A stretch of 20,963 bases of DNA from Thiotrichaceae bacterium (GCA_026992705.1 JALWYT010000117.1:1544-22506), one strand, 5' to 3'; positions 1 through 7,602 are shown, counted from the stretch's first letter. Program-made: numbers and translations. The notes: generated by a model from the letters alone, not told the origin.

Positions 1-983
1 GCTTTAGTATTATTATTTTTGCTGGCAAACTATTAACGCCTTTATTTGCCGCTGTTATCATCGCCTACTTGCTCGATGGAGGCGTTGTTTTTCTACAAAG
101 CAAAAAAATCCCTCGGTTGATTGCCGTTGTCATTATTTTCAGCGGATTTGCTCTATTATTTCTATTGCTGATTCTAGTACTAGCTCCATTGATGATGTCC
201 CAAGCATTTGATTTTGTTCGCGGAATTCCAGATTTTATCAACAAAGGGCAACAAGTTTTACTAGACCTGCCACAAAACCATCCTCAATTAATTAACGAGC
301 AAACAATATCAGAATTATTAGCAGGCATTCGCTCACAAGTAACTAAATTATCGCAACAAGTACTAAGCTTTTCACTCGCCTCCGTTGTTGATTTGTTCAA
401 CTCTTTAGTTTACTTAATTGTCGTCCCCTTACTGATCTTCTTCTTTTTAAAAGACAAAGAGCGTATTTTGATTTGGATGCAATGCTTCCTGCCCAAAGAA
501 AGGCAATTAGTCACGCATGTATGGCTAGAAGTAAACCAAAAAATTGCAGGCTATGTTCGCGGCAAATTTATGGAAATTCTAATTGCATGGATTGTCAGCT
601 ACGTTACATTCCTATTCTTAGGGCTTAATTTTGCCATGCTGTTATCTTTTATTGTTGGCATATCCGTATTAATCCCCTATGTTGGGGCAGCGATTGCTGC
701 TATCCCGATTGCTATTATCGCTTATTCACAATGGGGCTATACGTCAGACTTTATTACCGTCATTATTGCTTATGCAATTATTCAATTTTTAGATGGAAAT
801 CTACTAGTACCCTTGCTATTTTCAGGTATGGTAAACTTACATCCTGCAGCAATTATTACAGCGGTATTATTTTTTGGTGGAATATGGGGTTTTTGGGGAG
901 TTTTTTTTGCAATTCCACTAGCAACATTAATTCATGCTGTTATTAATGCCTGGCCAAAACCCATAAATAAATGCAAAAAATAA
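1..983 (+). CDS. AI-2E family transporter (PerM/YdgG-like), 5'-truncated by window edge
   Basis: This is the C-terminal part of a multi-pass inner-membrane protein. The frame is open from base 3, so the gene enters from the left and its true start is outside the window. A TTG at 69 is an internal codon, because the upstream residues (TPLFAAVIIAYLLD) already fit the family's N-terminal region. About 325 residues are visible. Several hydrophobic helices surround a polar central segment (roughly SQAFDFVRGIPDFINKGQQ), and the C-terminal half carries the typical GxxxxxPYVGAAIAAIP and FLDGNLLVPLLF signatures. Family members have been linked to autoinducer-2 or small-solute/ion efflux, but the substrate cannot be told from sequence. 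It ends with TAA at 981-983. No terminator in plus orientation follows convincingly. Confidence 0.9.
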   Translation, partial: FSIIIFAGKLLTPLFAAVIIAYLLDGGVVFLQSKKIPRLIAVVIIFSGFALLFLLLILVLAPLMMSQAFDFVRGIPDFINKGQQVLLDLPQNHPQLINEQTISELLAGIRSQVTKLSQQVLSFSLASVVDLFNSLVYLIVVPLLIFFFLKDKERILIWMQCFLPKERQLVTHVWLEVNQKIAGYVRGKFMEILIAWIVSYVTFLFLGLNFAMLLSFIVGISVLIPYVGAAIAAIPIAIIAYSQWGYTSDFITVIIAYAIIQFLDGNLLVPLLFSGMVNLHPAAIITAVLFFGGIWGFWGVFFAIPLATLIHAVINAWPKPINKCKK

Positions 984-1047
984 ACATAGTTAACCTTAAC
1001 CTGACCACTTATTATTAGCTTATTATGCTGAATAATCACAGATAAGA

Positions 1048-1074
1048 ACAAAAAGAAGCGGGGTGAAACCCCGC
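1048..1074 (-). terminator. Intrinsic terminator, minus-strand orientation
   Basis: The arms GCGGGGT (1058-1064) and ACCCCGC (1068-1074) form a GC-rich 7-bp stem with a 3-nt loop. Read on the minus strand it is followed by TTCTTTTTG, the expected U-rich tract. On the plus strand it is followed by ATTTGTG, which is poor for termination, so the orientation is minus. Confidence 0.7.
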
Positions 1075-1249
1075 ATTTGTGAAGGTGACTCTAAGTGAAG
1101 CTAGTGTTAGATTAGCCTCTGGACTAAGTAGAAAATCTCCCCAGACTGTGTTCTACTTAGTTCACTATTGAGCCGGTGTATTTGTTCTTTTAAGCCCTAA
1201 TTTAAAAGAACCTACCAACTCGACTTGGCTTATAAGTGATTAAATTAAT
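1048..1249 (-). ncRNA. Putative small regulatory RNA, about 200 nt, minus strand
   Basis: Seen: an intrinsic terminator facing the minus strand sits at 1048-1074, although no minus-strand gene lies between it and tsaD. Upstream in that direction are two perfect 10-bp stems. One is 1184-1193 with 1202-1211 (8-nt loop, ATTAGGGC on the RNA). The other is 1124-1133 with 1151-1160 (17-nt loop containing CTGGGGAGA). An FNR/DNR-type box is centred at 1290.5. If it acts at -41.5, transcription would begin near 1249, with TAATTT at 1260-1255 as a weak -10. No open reading frame of useful length exists in the transcript. Inferred: a noncoding RNA induced by an FNR-family regulator, like FnrS-type RNAs in concept. 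It matches no RNA family I recognise (not tmRNA, 6S, RNase P or SRP). The start point is uncertain. Confidence 0.45.
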
Positions 1250-1283
1250 CCCCAAAATTAACTTAACCAAACCAAGAGCTTCA

Positions 1284-1297
1284 GTGATTTTAATCAA
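1284..1297. promoter_or_regulatory. FNR/DNR-type box upstream of the putative small RNA
   Basis: GTGAT-TTTA-ATCAA matches the palindromic consensus TTGAT-N4-ATCAA at 9 of 10 positions. It is intergenic, and about 41.5 bases before the predicted start of the minus-strand transcript, the classic activating position. The window encodes a DNR-type regulator whose recognition helix fits TTGAT. One such match could occur by chance in 21 kb of AT-rich DNA. Confidence 0.45.
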
Positions 1298-1522
1298 CTC
1301 TATAACCGCTGAGTGTCATTAACGGCAAAATAATTTATTGTAAAAATTCAAAGTTAATTAAAACCTATCGACAAAAACCAGAACAAACCCCATCTAAGCC
1401 TTTGTCTCTGAAGTTGTAAAACAGTCTATGTGACCATGACTGAATAAAAGCTTAATATTTGATTATTTTTTATACAATATATGCATAAAAGAAAATGATA
1501 TTCTGATGAAAATAATCGGCTT

Positions 1523-1531
1523 TGGTATACT
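1523..1531 (+). promoter_or_regulatory. Extended -10 promoter of tsaD
   Basis: TGG-TATACT fits an extended -10 element (TGn plus TATAAT-like hexamer at 1526-1531), about 30 bases before the tsaD ATG. No good -35 is present. The leader would be short, and no Shine-Dalgarno sequence is visible before the ATG at 1564. Confidence 0.45.
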
Positions 1532-1563
1532 CAAGAAACATCTAATTCACACATATAAATTAA

Positions 1564-2568
1564 ATGAAAATTCTAGGCATAGAGACATCCTGCGATGAAA
1601 CAGGCATCGCCATATATGACACAAAACAAGGGCTGCTAGCCCATGAGCTATATAGCCAAATCAAACTTCATGCACAATACGGCGGAGTCGTACCCGAACT
1701 CGCCTCGCGTGATCATATTCGTAAAATATCACCGCTTATCAAATCCATACTCGCTAAAACCAATATAACCATGCAACAACTCGATGGCATTGCCTACACC
1801 TCAGGTCCAGGTCTTGTTGGAGCATTAATGGTAGGAGCCTCTGTCGGACGCTCAATGGCATGGAGCTTAAACATCCCCGCCTTAGCTGTTCACCACATGG
1901 AAGGACACCTACTTGCCCCCATGCTTGAAAAAAACCCACCAGAATTTCCATTTATCGCCCTATTAGTATCTGGCGGACACACCCTACTCGTCAGCGTCAA
2001 AGGCATCGGGAAATATCAAATACTCGGAGAAAGCCTAGATGATGCGGCAGGGGAAGCCTTTGATAAAACTGCAAAAATGTTAGGACTTGGCTACCCAGGC
2101 GGACCTATCTTAGCAGCATTAGCAGAACAAGGAGAAGCAGGCTTATATGATTTCCCACGCCCAATGATAGACCGCCCAGGTTTAGACTTTAGTTTCAGTG
2201 GCTTAAAAACCTACACCCTAACCACATGGCAACAATCCAAACAAACCGAACAAGATAAAGCCAATATCGCCCGAGCCTTCCAAGAAGCCGTAATTGACAC
2301 CCTATTCATCAAATGCCGCCGAGCCTTAAAACAAACAGGAATGCAACGCCTAGTCATCGCAGGTGGCGTTGGAGCCAACAAATACCTACGCCAAAAACTC
2401 AACGAACTCGATGCCGAAATCTTTTTCCCCCGTTTAGAATTTTGCACCGACAACGGAGCCATGATCGCCTACGCAGGAGCCATGCGACTACAAGCAGGGC
2501 AGCAAGAACCTACAATCATCCAAACTCGACCCCGCTGGTCATTAGAAGACCTAGCAGACATCACATAG
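1564..2568 (+). CDS. tsaD: tRNA N6-adenosine threonylcarbamoyltransferase TsaD
   Basis: This is the catalytic subunit that transfers the threonylcarbamoyl group from TC-AMP to A37 of ANN-decoding tRNAs, working with TsaB and TsaE in the cytoplasm. The 334-residue length is normal for the family. The N-terminus reads MKILGIETSCDET, the ASKHA-fold start typical of TsaD. The metal-binding HxxxH motif is H111-M-E-G-H115, and the second metal/nucleotide motif is around D296-N297-G. The GGGHT-like turn (SGGHT, 136-140) and the FSFSGLKT segment (209-216) are also present. In many gammaproteobacteria tsaD is divergent from rpsU-dnaG; here that neighbour is absent. A downstream gene follows after 9 bp and is probably cotranscribed. 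The start has no obvious Shine-Dalgarno sequence, but the conserved N-terminus fixes it. Confidence 0.97.
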   Translation: MKILGIETSCDETGIAIYDTKQGLLAHELYSQIKLHAQYGGVVPELASRDHIRKISPLIKSILAKTNITMQQLDGIAYTSGPGLVGALMVGASVGRSMAWSLNIPALAVHHMEGHLLAPMLEKNPPEFPFIALLVSGGHTLLVSVKGIGKYQILGESLDDAAGEAFDKTAKMLGLGYPGGPILAALAEQGEAGLYDFPRPMIDRPGLDFSFSGLKTYTLTTWQQSKQTEQDKANIARAFQEAVIDTLFIKCRRALKQTGMQRLVIAGGVGANKYLRQKLNELDAEIFFPRLEFCTDNGAMIAYAGAMRLQAGQQEPTIIQTRPRWSLEDLADIT

Positions 2569-2577
2569 GAAGCCCCC

Positions 2578-3183
2578 ATGCAACAACCCCATTACGAAGA
2601 AATCCTAAAAAAGATCAAACAACTACAACAACAACTCGAACATGAGATTGAAGCACTCGCTGCAAAAAAACAAGCCGAATTTCAATACACACTCAAAAAA
2701 GGGCAAGTAATATTTACTAAGAACATCCGCAAACTACAACAACGTTACCATGTTGGCATTCTACCCTATATATTACGAGCAAAACCTTCTTTTATCCTCA
2801 CCGCCCCTATTATCTACAGTGTCATTCTCCCCCTACTACTACTCGACTTAGCCGTACTCATTTACCAACACACCTGCTTTCGGGTATATGGTATCCCCAT
2901 CGTCTCACGCAAAGACTACATCATCATCGACCGCCATCACTTAAGCTACTTAAACGGTATCGAAAAAATCAATTGTATGTACTGCGGCTACGGCAATGGC
3001 TTAATCGCCTATACCCGCGAAGTCTTTGCCCGAACAGAGCAATACTGGTGCCCCATCAAACACGCTAAACGCAGCTTAGACACACACCATTATACTGGCA
3101 GATTTATCGACTACGGTGACGCAGAACTCTACAGAAAGCAGCTTAATAAATTACGAGATAAGTTAAAGTCCTTAGATAGATAA
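2578..3183 (+). CDS. Uncharacterised membrane protein with coiled coil and CxxC...CxxxH motifs
   Basis: I do not recognise a named function. The 201-residue protein begins with a charged, glutamine-rich helix (about 5-45) that could form a coiled coil. One or two closely spaced hydrophobic segments follow (about 71-97). The C-terminal domain is rich in conserved-looking aromatic, Cys and His residues: DRHHLSYLNGIEK (118-130), C133-M-Y-C136 followed by GYGNG, then ARTEQYWC158PIKH162. The CxxC plus CxxxH arrangement could bind a metal ion or iron-sulfur centre, but this is inference. It starts 9 bp after tsaD, with AGGAAG (partly inside the tsaD stop) as ribosome binding site, so the two are probably one operon. 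It ends convergently with the aminopeptidase gene, 62 bp away. A similar Cys-bearing conserved protein is familiar from other proteobacteria only as hypothetical. Confidence 0.85.
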   Translation: MQQPHYEEILKKIKQLQQQLEHEIEALAAKKQAEFQYTLKKGQVIFTKNIRKLQQRYHVGILPYILRAKPSFILTAPIIYSVILPLLLLDLAVLIYQHTCFRVYGIPIVSRKDYIIIDRHHLSYLNGIEKINCMYCGYGNGLIAYTREVFARTEQYWCPIKHAKRSLDTHHYTGRFIDYGDAELYRKQLNKLRDKLKSLDR

Positions 3184-3245
3184 AATCAACAACCTAACAA
3201 AAGGCTTTCTCAACTACCCTACCCATATCATATTATCAATATGAC

Positions 3246-4625
3246 TTAAGAAAGTAAGAAATAAGTTTCTAAATAAGAAAAAATCGTAAACAATCCCATT
3301 GCTTCCCCGCCTTTTGGGCGACCTGCTCGCTCTCGGTTATTCCACGCCATTACATCAAAATGTAGCCAGTTAATCTCTTCAGGAACAAATTCATTTAAAA
3401 ATAGGGCGGCGGTAATCGCTCCACCATAGCCTTCTGGCGAGCAATTGAGAATATCGGCAACATCGCTATGCAGTTGGTGAAGATAATCCGCATACATAGG
3501 CAATTGCCAGACTAATTCACCGCTGCTTTTGGCTGCTTGGTTTAATTGTTCTGCGATAGCTTCGTTATTGCTGAAATAAACAGGGACTTCTGTACCTAGT
3601 GCCACGCGAGCAGCTCCTGTTAGGGTTGCAAAGTCAATAATTAAATTAGGATTCTGGCTAGCTGCATCGCTAAGTGCATCGCATAATACTAAACGCCCCT
3701 CGGCATCGGTATTATCTATTTCGATGGTCTTGCCTGAGCGAGTTTCTAAAACATCACCAGGTCGGAAGGCATCGCCTGAAATTGCGTTCTCCACAGCAGG
3801 AATTAATACTCGTAGATTAATGGCAAGATTGTTTTCCATGATGAGACTGGCTAAACCCAAGGCATGAGCTGCCCCGCCCATGTCTTTTTTCATTAATCGC
3901 ATAAAGCGTGAGGGTTTGATGTCAAGCCCGCCAGAATCGAAGCAAACGCCTTTGCCGATGAGTATCAAACGGGGATATGTGGTATCACCCCATGTCATTT
4001 CTAAATAACGAGGCGGATGCTGGCTAGCTCTGCCCACTGCATGAATAGCGGGGAAGTTTTCTTCTAATAAGGCATCGCCGACAATTTCAGAAAAATTGGC
4101 TCCAAATTGTCTTGCGAGTTTTGCCATCACACTAGAAAGCTGCTCAGGCATCATGTGATTAGCGGGGGTGTTAATTAAATCACGGACTAAATAAATGGCG
4201 TTAATAAATGAGGTTACGCGAGTAAATAATTGAGGCGGAACGTAGATGTGTGGTGTGTCTTCAAAGGTTTTTTCTGACTGAAACGCATCGAAGGTATAAG
4301 CCCCTAAGCCCCAACCAATCATGGCTTGCGTGATTTCTTGCTCTGTCCAATGGCTATCAACACGATAATCGCCTGCGGGTAATTGGCTGGAGAGTTTCGC
4401 CAATGCCCAAGTAATATCAGCATTATTTTCTACGCCTAATAAAATATGATCAATTTGCCCATCGCTTGATGGAATTAAGCAAAACTGGTGATTTTTTGCC
4501 TGAAAATTATTTTTTTGTACCCAATTCTGCCAGCTATCAGGCTTGTCACTTAGCCATTGTGGCAAGCTCTCGGGTGATACGGGAATAATTGGAGTGGTAT
4601 TTTTTTCGTGATCTGAGAAAAACAT
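3246..4625 (-). CDS. Leucyl aminopeptidase family protein (peptidase M17)
   Basis: This is a cytosolic di-metal aminopeptidase that removes N-terminal residues from peptides. The 459-residue length lies between E. coli PepB and PepA. The catalytic C-terminal domain carries all the M17 metal ligands and catalytic residues: K225 and D230 in GKGVCFDSGG, D248 in KKDMGG, and D307, E309 and R311 in NTDAEGRLVL. The N-terminal half (about 1-140) is less conserved, as usual. AAGGA lies 7 bases before the ATG. It follows ribD on the same strand after 59 bp and may be cotranscribed, with a long inverted repeat between them. The paralogue type (PepA or PepB) is not assigned because the N-terminus is divergent. 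Confidence 0.93.
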   Translation of the reverse strand: MFFSDHEKNTTPIIPVSPESLPQWLSDKPDSWQNWVQKNNFQAKNHQFCLIPSSDGQIDHILLGVENNADITWALAKLSSQLPAGDYRVDSHWTEQEITQAMIGWGLGAYTFDAFQSEKTFEDTPHIYVPPQLFTRVTSFINAIYLVRDLINTPANHMMPEQLSSVMAKLARQFGANFSEIVGDALLEENFPAIHAVGRASQHPPRYLEMTWGDTTYPRLILIGKGVCFDSGGLDIKPSRFMRLMKKDMGGAAHALGLASLIMENNLAINLRVLIPAVENAISGDAFRPGDVLETRSGKTIEIDNTDAEGRLVLCDALSDAASQNPNLIIDFATLTGAARVALGTEVPVYFSNNEAIAEQLNQAAKSSGELVWQLPMYADYLHQLHSDVADILNCSPEGYGGAITAALFLNEFVPEEINWLHFDVMAWNNRERAGRPKGGEAMGLFTIFSYLETYFLLS

Positions 4626-4645
4626 AGTTATCCTTTTTGTTTGTA

Positions 4646-4697
4646 CCTGAATTCATGACTTCAATGCTATCTGCCACAGTGAAGTCACGGATTCAGG
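4646..4697. repeat. Long imperfect inverted repeat between ribD and the aminopeptidase gene
   Basis: Arms 4646-4663 and 4680-4697 are complementary at 16 of 18 positions, with a 16-nt loop. The right arm includes the ribD stop codon and its last codons. No T-run follows in either direction, so it is not a standard terminator. It may form an mRNA hairpin that stabilises the message, or it may be a small dispersed repeat. Confidence 0.7.
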
Positions 4698-5812
4698 TTG
4701 TAATTAGGTTTGGCAGTAATTCGCCAATCATTACCTATTGCACGAATATCATCAATGCGAATGTCTATACGATCTTTCATTTGCTGCAAATGTGGTAGAG
4801 AAAATAGACCACGGGTATTACATCCCATGATGTGTGGAGCCATATAGATAATCATTTCATCCACTAAATTTTCCTGCAATAAAGCACCACATAATGTAGC
4901 CCCCGCTTCTACATGAATTTCATTGATTTGCTGCTTTGCTAATTCTTGCATAATAGCCGTTAAGGAAAGATGCTTTTGTTGCATTGCCATAGGGAATAGC
5001 TTGGCTCCTTTGGATATTAATGCTTGGGCTTTTTCTTTATCATGTTGCTCGCTGGTAAATATCCAAATATCACCCGATAAATCAAAAAGCTTGGCAGTGC
5101 TTGGGGTTTTTAGCTGTGAATCAATAATAATGCGGATAGCTTGTCGAATATCCCCTTGAATGGCTAAATCAGTAGAAGATAGCCGAACATTCAAAGAAGG
5201 ATTATCCATTAATACGGTTCCTGAGCCTGTTAATATAGCACTTGCTTTAGCACGCAAAAATTGCACATCACGCCGAGCTGCATCGCCTGTAATCCACATG
5301 CTTTCACCAGATTGCATTGCTGTCCGCCCGTCCAAACTCATTGCAAGCTTAACCCGTACCCAAGGTAAGCCATGTTCCATGCGTTTGATAAAACCAGCGT
5401 TGAGTTTTCTAGCTTCTATTTCTAATAAACCATTAGTAGTTTCTATGCCTGCAGCCTTGAGCATGGCAAGCCCAGAACCAGCAACCAAAGGGTTTGGGTC
5501 TTGCATGGCAGCAATCACTCGTTTTACGCCCGCTTTAATTAAGGCGGTTGCACAGGGTGGTGTTCTGCCTGTGTGCGAGCAAGGTTCTAAGGTTACATAA
5601 GCAGTGGCTCCTTTGGCTTTCTCTCCTGCCATTCGCAAGGCATGAACCTCTGCATGGGGTTCGCCTGCTCGTGCATGAAAGCCCTCACCAACAATGATGC
5701 CATCTTTTACAATGACGCAACCCACACGGGGGTTAGGGTGAGTGGTATAAATACCTTGCTTGGCTAAGCCTAGAGCTTGGCTCATATAGTTGTAATCATT
5801 TGGAGTGAACAT
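4685..5812 (-). CDS. ribD: Bifunctional riboflavin biosynthesis protein RibD
   Basis: RibD carries out two riboflavin steps: deamination of the pyrimidine from GTP cyclohydrolase II, then NADPH-dependent side-chain reduction. The N-terminal deaminase domain (about 1-145) has the zinc site: His and Glu of PHAEVHAL (H53, E55) and the two cysteines of PCSHTGRTPPC (C78, C87). The C-terminal reductase domain begins near PWVRVKLAMSLDGRTA and includes GSGTVLMDNPSL and HVEAGATLCGALL. I chose the ATG at 5812 (375 residues) because MFTPNDYNYMSQAL aligns with the usual N-terminus; the in-frame TTG at 5827 would add five residues. No other rib genes are nearby, and I see no FMN riboswitch upstream. Confidence 0.95.
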   Translation of the reverse strand: MFTPNDYNYMSQALGLAKQGIYTTHPNPRVGCVIVKDGIIVGEGFHARAGEPHAEVHALRMAGEKAKGATAYVTLEPCSHTGRTPPCATALIKAGVKRVIAAMQDPNPLVAGSGLAMLKAAGIETTNGLLEIEARKLNAGFIKRMEHGLPWVRVKLAMSLDGRTAMQSGESMWITGDAARRDVQFLRAKASAILTGSGTVLMDNPSLNVRLSSTDLAIQGDIRQAIRIIIDSQLKTPSTAKLFDLSGDIWIFTSEQHDKEKAQALISKGAKLFPMAMQQKHLSLTAIMQELAKQQINEIHVEAGATLCGALLQENLVDEMIIYMAPHIMGCNTRGLFSLPHLQQMKDRIDIRIDDIRAIGNDWRITAKPNYNLNP

Positions 5813-5840
5813 ACTTGGAATACCCAATGACTTATGAAAA

Positions 5841-5877
5841 GCTAATGTTGGTATAGTATTTCATCTTGAACATTAGC
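5841..5877. promoter_or_regulatory. Inverted repeat around the probable ribD promoter
   Basis: GCTAATGTT (5841-5849) and AACATTAGC (5869-5877) are perfect 9-bp inverted arms around a 19-nt spacer. On the minus strand the spacer contains TACTATAC, a possible -10, and TTGCTA inside one arm could be a -35. It lies about 30-65 bases before the ribD ATG, so it may be an operator or a leader hairpin. Confidence 0.4.
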
Positions 5878-6046
5878 AATCAGAGCCTATTTTATTGAAA
5901 TTTTACCTTGATGTTTATGAAAACTTTCTTGAATAAGCATGAAAAGCTCTAAAATTTACTGCTGTTAAGGTAACGGAGGGAATTATTGATAGAATATTAA
6001 GGAAAACCCTAGTTATAACTACTACATCATCCAATATTACTCTGCG

Positions 6047-6074
6047 TTGATTTAAGTCATAATAAGTTTAATTA
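6047..6074 (+). promoter_or_regulatory. Probable promoter of the pseudoazurin gene
   Basis: TTGATT (6047-6052) and TAATTA (6069-6074) are separated by 16 bases, giving a start near 6081. That leaves a short leader holding the strong ribosome binding site GAGGAG (6084-6089). This is a weak to moderate match. Confidence 0.35.
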
Positions 6075-6096
6075 AAAAATTTTGAGGAGATAAACG

Positions 6097-6597
6097 ATGA
6101 AAAAATTAATATTAGCAGGATTTATAAGTTTAGTAAGTATTAGCAGTACATTTGCAGCAGAACATGAAGTTAGAATGTTAAATAGTGGCAAAGATGGTTC
6201 AATGGTCTTTGAACCTGCTGTTGTAAAAGCAAAAGAAGGTGATACTATTAAGTTTATTCCTACTGATAGTGGTCATAGCGTATCTTCTACTTATGTTCCT
6301 GAAGGAGCCGAATCATGGGAAAGTGAAATTGGTAAAGAATTTACTGTTACTGTTAATAAAGCTGGAACTTACGTTTATAAATGTGCTCCACATGTCGTTA
6401 TGGCTATGGTTGGTCTTATTAAAGTTGGTGACGACCCTGTAAGTGATAAAGCTAAAGAAGCTGCCAAAGAGCTTGCTAAAACATTTGTTATGAACAAAGA
6501 CCGTATGGAGAAATATCTGGCTGAAGCAGATAAGATTGATACAGAACAAGAAGCAAAACAAGAATCATCAAATAAGAACACCGCTGAACAAAGTTAA
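6097..6597 (+). CDS. Pseudoazurin (type 1 copper protein), periplasmic
   Basis: This is a small blue-copper electron carrier. Pseudoazurins typically pass electrons from the bc1 complex or quinol pathway to copper nitrite reductase or nitrous oxide reductase in denitrifiers. The 166-residue precursor starts with a Sec signal peptide (MKKLILAGFISLVSISSTFA) likely cut before A21-E-H. The copper ligands are visible: His in DSGHSV (H60), and C96, H99 and M104 in the loop KCAPHVVMAM. The MVFEPA and VxxxxGDTIKFIPTD segments are typical. The C-terminus continues past the usual end as a Lys/Glu/Gln-rich tail of about 20-25 residues. GAGGAG lies 7 bases before the ATG. It stands alone, with a TauE/SafE gene 168 bp downstream. 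Confidence 0.9.
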   Translation: MKKLILAGFISLVSISSTFAAEHEVRMLNSGKDGSMVFEPAVVKAKEGDTIKFIPTDSGHSVSSTYVPEGAESWESEIGKEFTVTVNKAGTYVYKCAPHVVMAMVGLIKVGDDPVSDKAKEAAKELAKTFVMNKDRMEKYLAEADKIDTEQEAKQESSNKNTAEQS

Positions 6598-6607
6598 ATA
6601 CTTTATT

Positions 6608-6671
6608 GGATGGCAATATTATATTAAGAGATACTTAAAAAGCCTTTAACAATTTAATAATGTTGCTATCC
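6608..6671. repeat. Imperfect inverted repeat after the pseudoazurin gene
   Basis: Arms 6608-6622 (GGATGGCAATATTAT) and 6657-6671 (ATAATGTTGCTATCC) pair at 13 of 15 positions, with 34 bases between. No T-run follows. It may be a weak terminator or a stabilising 3' hairpin. Confidence 0.35.
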
Positions 6672-6765
6672 GTATCCATATAGACATTCTTCCTACTATT
6701 TCTATTCTTTCTGACTTAAATACCCTATTCAGCTAATCCATTTCTTTAATCACGGTTATTCCACT

Positions 6766-7572
6766 ATGTTAGATATTCAATGGATTATTACTTTCCTCGC
6801 TCTTGGGGCAGTTGTTGGCTTTATGGCAGGTTTGTTAGGGATTGGCGGTGGCGGTATTATGGTTCCCACTTTGACCAGTATTTTTTTACTAATGGGAGTA
6901 GCAACTGAGTACGTTGTTCATTTGGCATTGGGTACATCGCTGGCTTCAATAGTTACGACCTCTTTCGCTAGCTTGCGTGCTCATCATCAGAATCAGGGGG
7001 TTATTTGGCATATTGTCCAAAAAATGTCGCTTGGTATTATTCTCGGCACATTTTTGGCGACATTTTTTGCAGCACACCTTAATTCACTAGCTCTTGCCAT
7101 CTTCTTTGCAAGCTATATGGCAATTGTTGCCGTGCAAATTATTTTAGATAAAAAGCCCAAGCCAAGCCGTAAAACTGTTGGCAAATTAGGTTTATTTTCT
7201 ACAGGAGTTGGTATCGGCATTGTATCTGCTTTAGTTTCAATCGGCGGCGGCACAATGACGGTTCCCTTCTTACTTTGGCAAAATATCAATATGCGACAAG
7301 CCATCGGCACATCCGCAGCAATTGGTTTTCCTATCGCTATTGCAGGGACAATCGGCTATATCATCAATGGCTGGGATAGCCATATTTTAGGCAGTTACAG
7401 CTTTGGCTTTATTTACTTACCTGCTGTTTTTCTTATCTCTATTGTCAGCTTTTTCACTGCACCTTTAGGAGCAAAATTAGCCCACTCCCTACCTATTCCG
7501 ACGCTTAAAGAATTGTTTGCTGTTTTGTTGGTGGTTTTGAGTGTAAAGATGCTGCTGATGATTTATTTGTAA
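6766..7572 (+). CDS. TauE/SafE family sulfite exporter-like permease (TSUP)
   Basis: This 268-residue inner-membrane protein probably has about eight helices. It shows the family's internal duplication: the glycine-rich hairpin GLLGIGGGGIMVPTL near residue 25 recurs in the second half as SIGGGTMTVPFLL. TSUP members export sulfite or sulfoacetate, or move other organic anions; the substrate cannot be told here. It starts at ATG 6766 without an obvious Shine-Dalgarno sequence. The stop codon (7570-7572) overlaps the -35 element of the downstream brnTA promoter. The neighbouring pseudoazurin is on the same strand, but the 168-bp gap with an inverted repeat argues for separate transcription. Confidence 0.9.
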   Translation: MLDIQWIITFLALGAVVGFMAGLLGIGGGGIMVPTLTSIFLLMGVATEYVVHLALGTSLASIVTTSFASLRAHHQNQGVIWHIVQKMSLGIILGTFLATFFAAHLNSLALAIFFASYMAIVAVQIILDKKPKPSRKTVGKLGLFSTGVGIGIVSALVSIGGGTMTVPFLLWQNINMRQAIGTSAAIGFPIAIAGTIGYIINGWDSHILGSYSFGFIYLPAVFLISIVSFFTAPLGAKLAHSLPIPTLKELFAVLLVVLSVKMLLMIYL

Positions 7573-7595
7573 TGTACACAAAATGTGCATATACT
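7567..7595 (+). promoter_or_regulatory. brnTA promoter overlapping the end of the permease gene
   Basis: TTGTAA (7567-7572) and TATACT (7590-7595) are separated by exactly 17 bases. The -35 contains the TAA stop of the upstream gene. The predicted start, about 7 bases after the -10, falls at or next to the brnT ATG at 7603, so the message would be leaderless or nearly so. Confidence 0.6.
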
Positions 7596-7602
7596 TAATC
7601 TT

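Larger units (their letters stand above)
984..1563. other. 580-bp gene-free stretch with regulatory and RNA-like elements
   Basis: No protein-coding frame is credible here on either strand. The left half (1048-1297) holds a minus-strand terminator, two perfect hairpins and an FNR-type box, annotated separately as a putative small RNA. The segment 1298-1500 is AT-rich, with nothing I can assign. The right end carries the tsaD promoter. Confidence 0.6.

Noticed and set aside
1048..1249. tmRNA, 6S RNA or RNase P RNA in the gene-free stretch
   Set aside because: None of their conserved segments (tag frame and tRNA-like end, central bubble, GAGGAAAGTCC-type core) could be found.
6047..6060. TTGAT-TTAA-GTCAT before the pseudoazurin gene as a DNR activation box
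   Set aside because: It matches only 8 of 10 positions. At -41.5 the start would fall near 6095, after the ribosome binding site. The TTGATT is better read as a -35.
5813..6096. FMN riboswitch upstream of ribD
   Set aside because: I could not find the conserved RFN element segments; only a simple inverted repeat is present.
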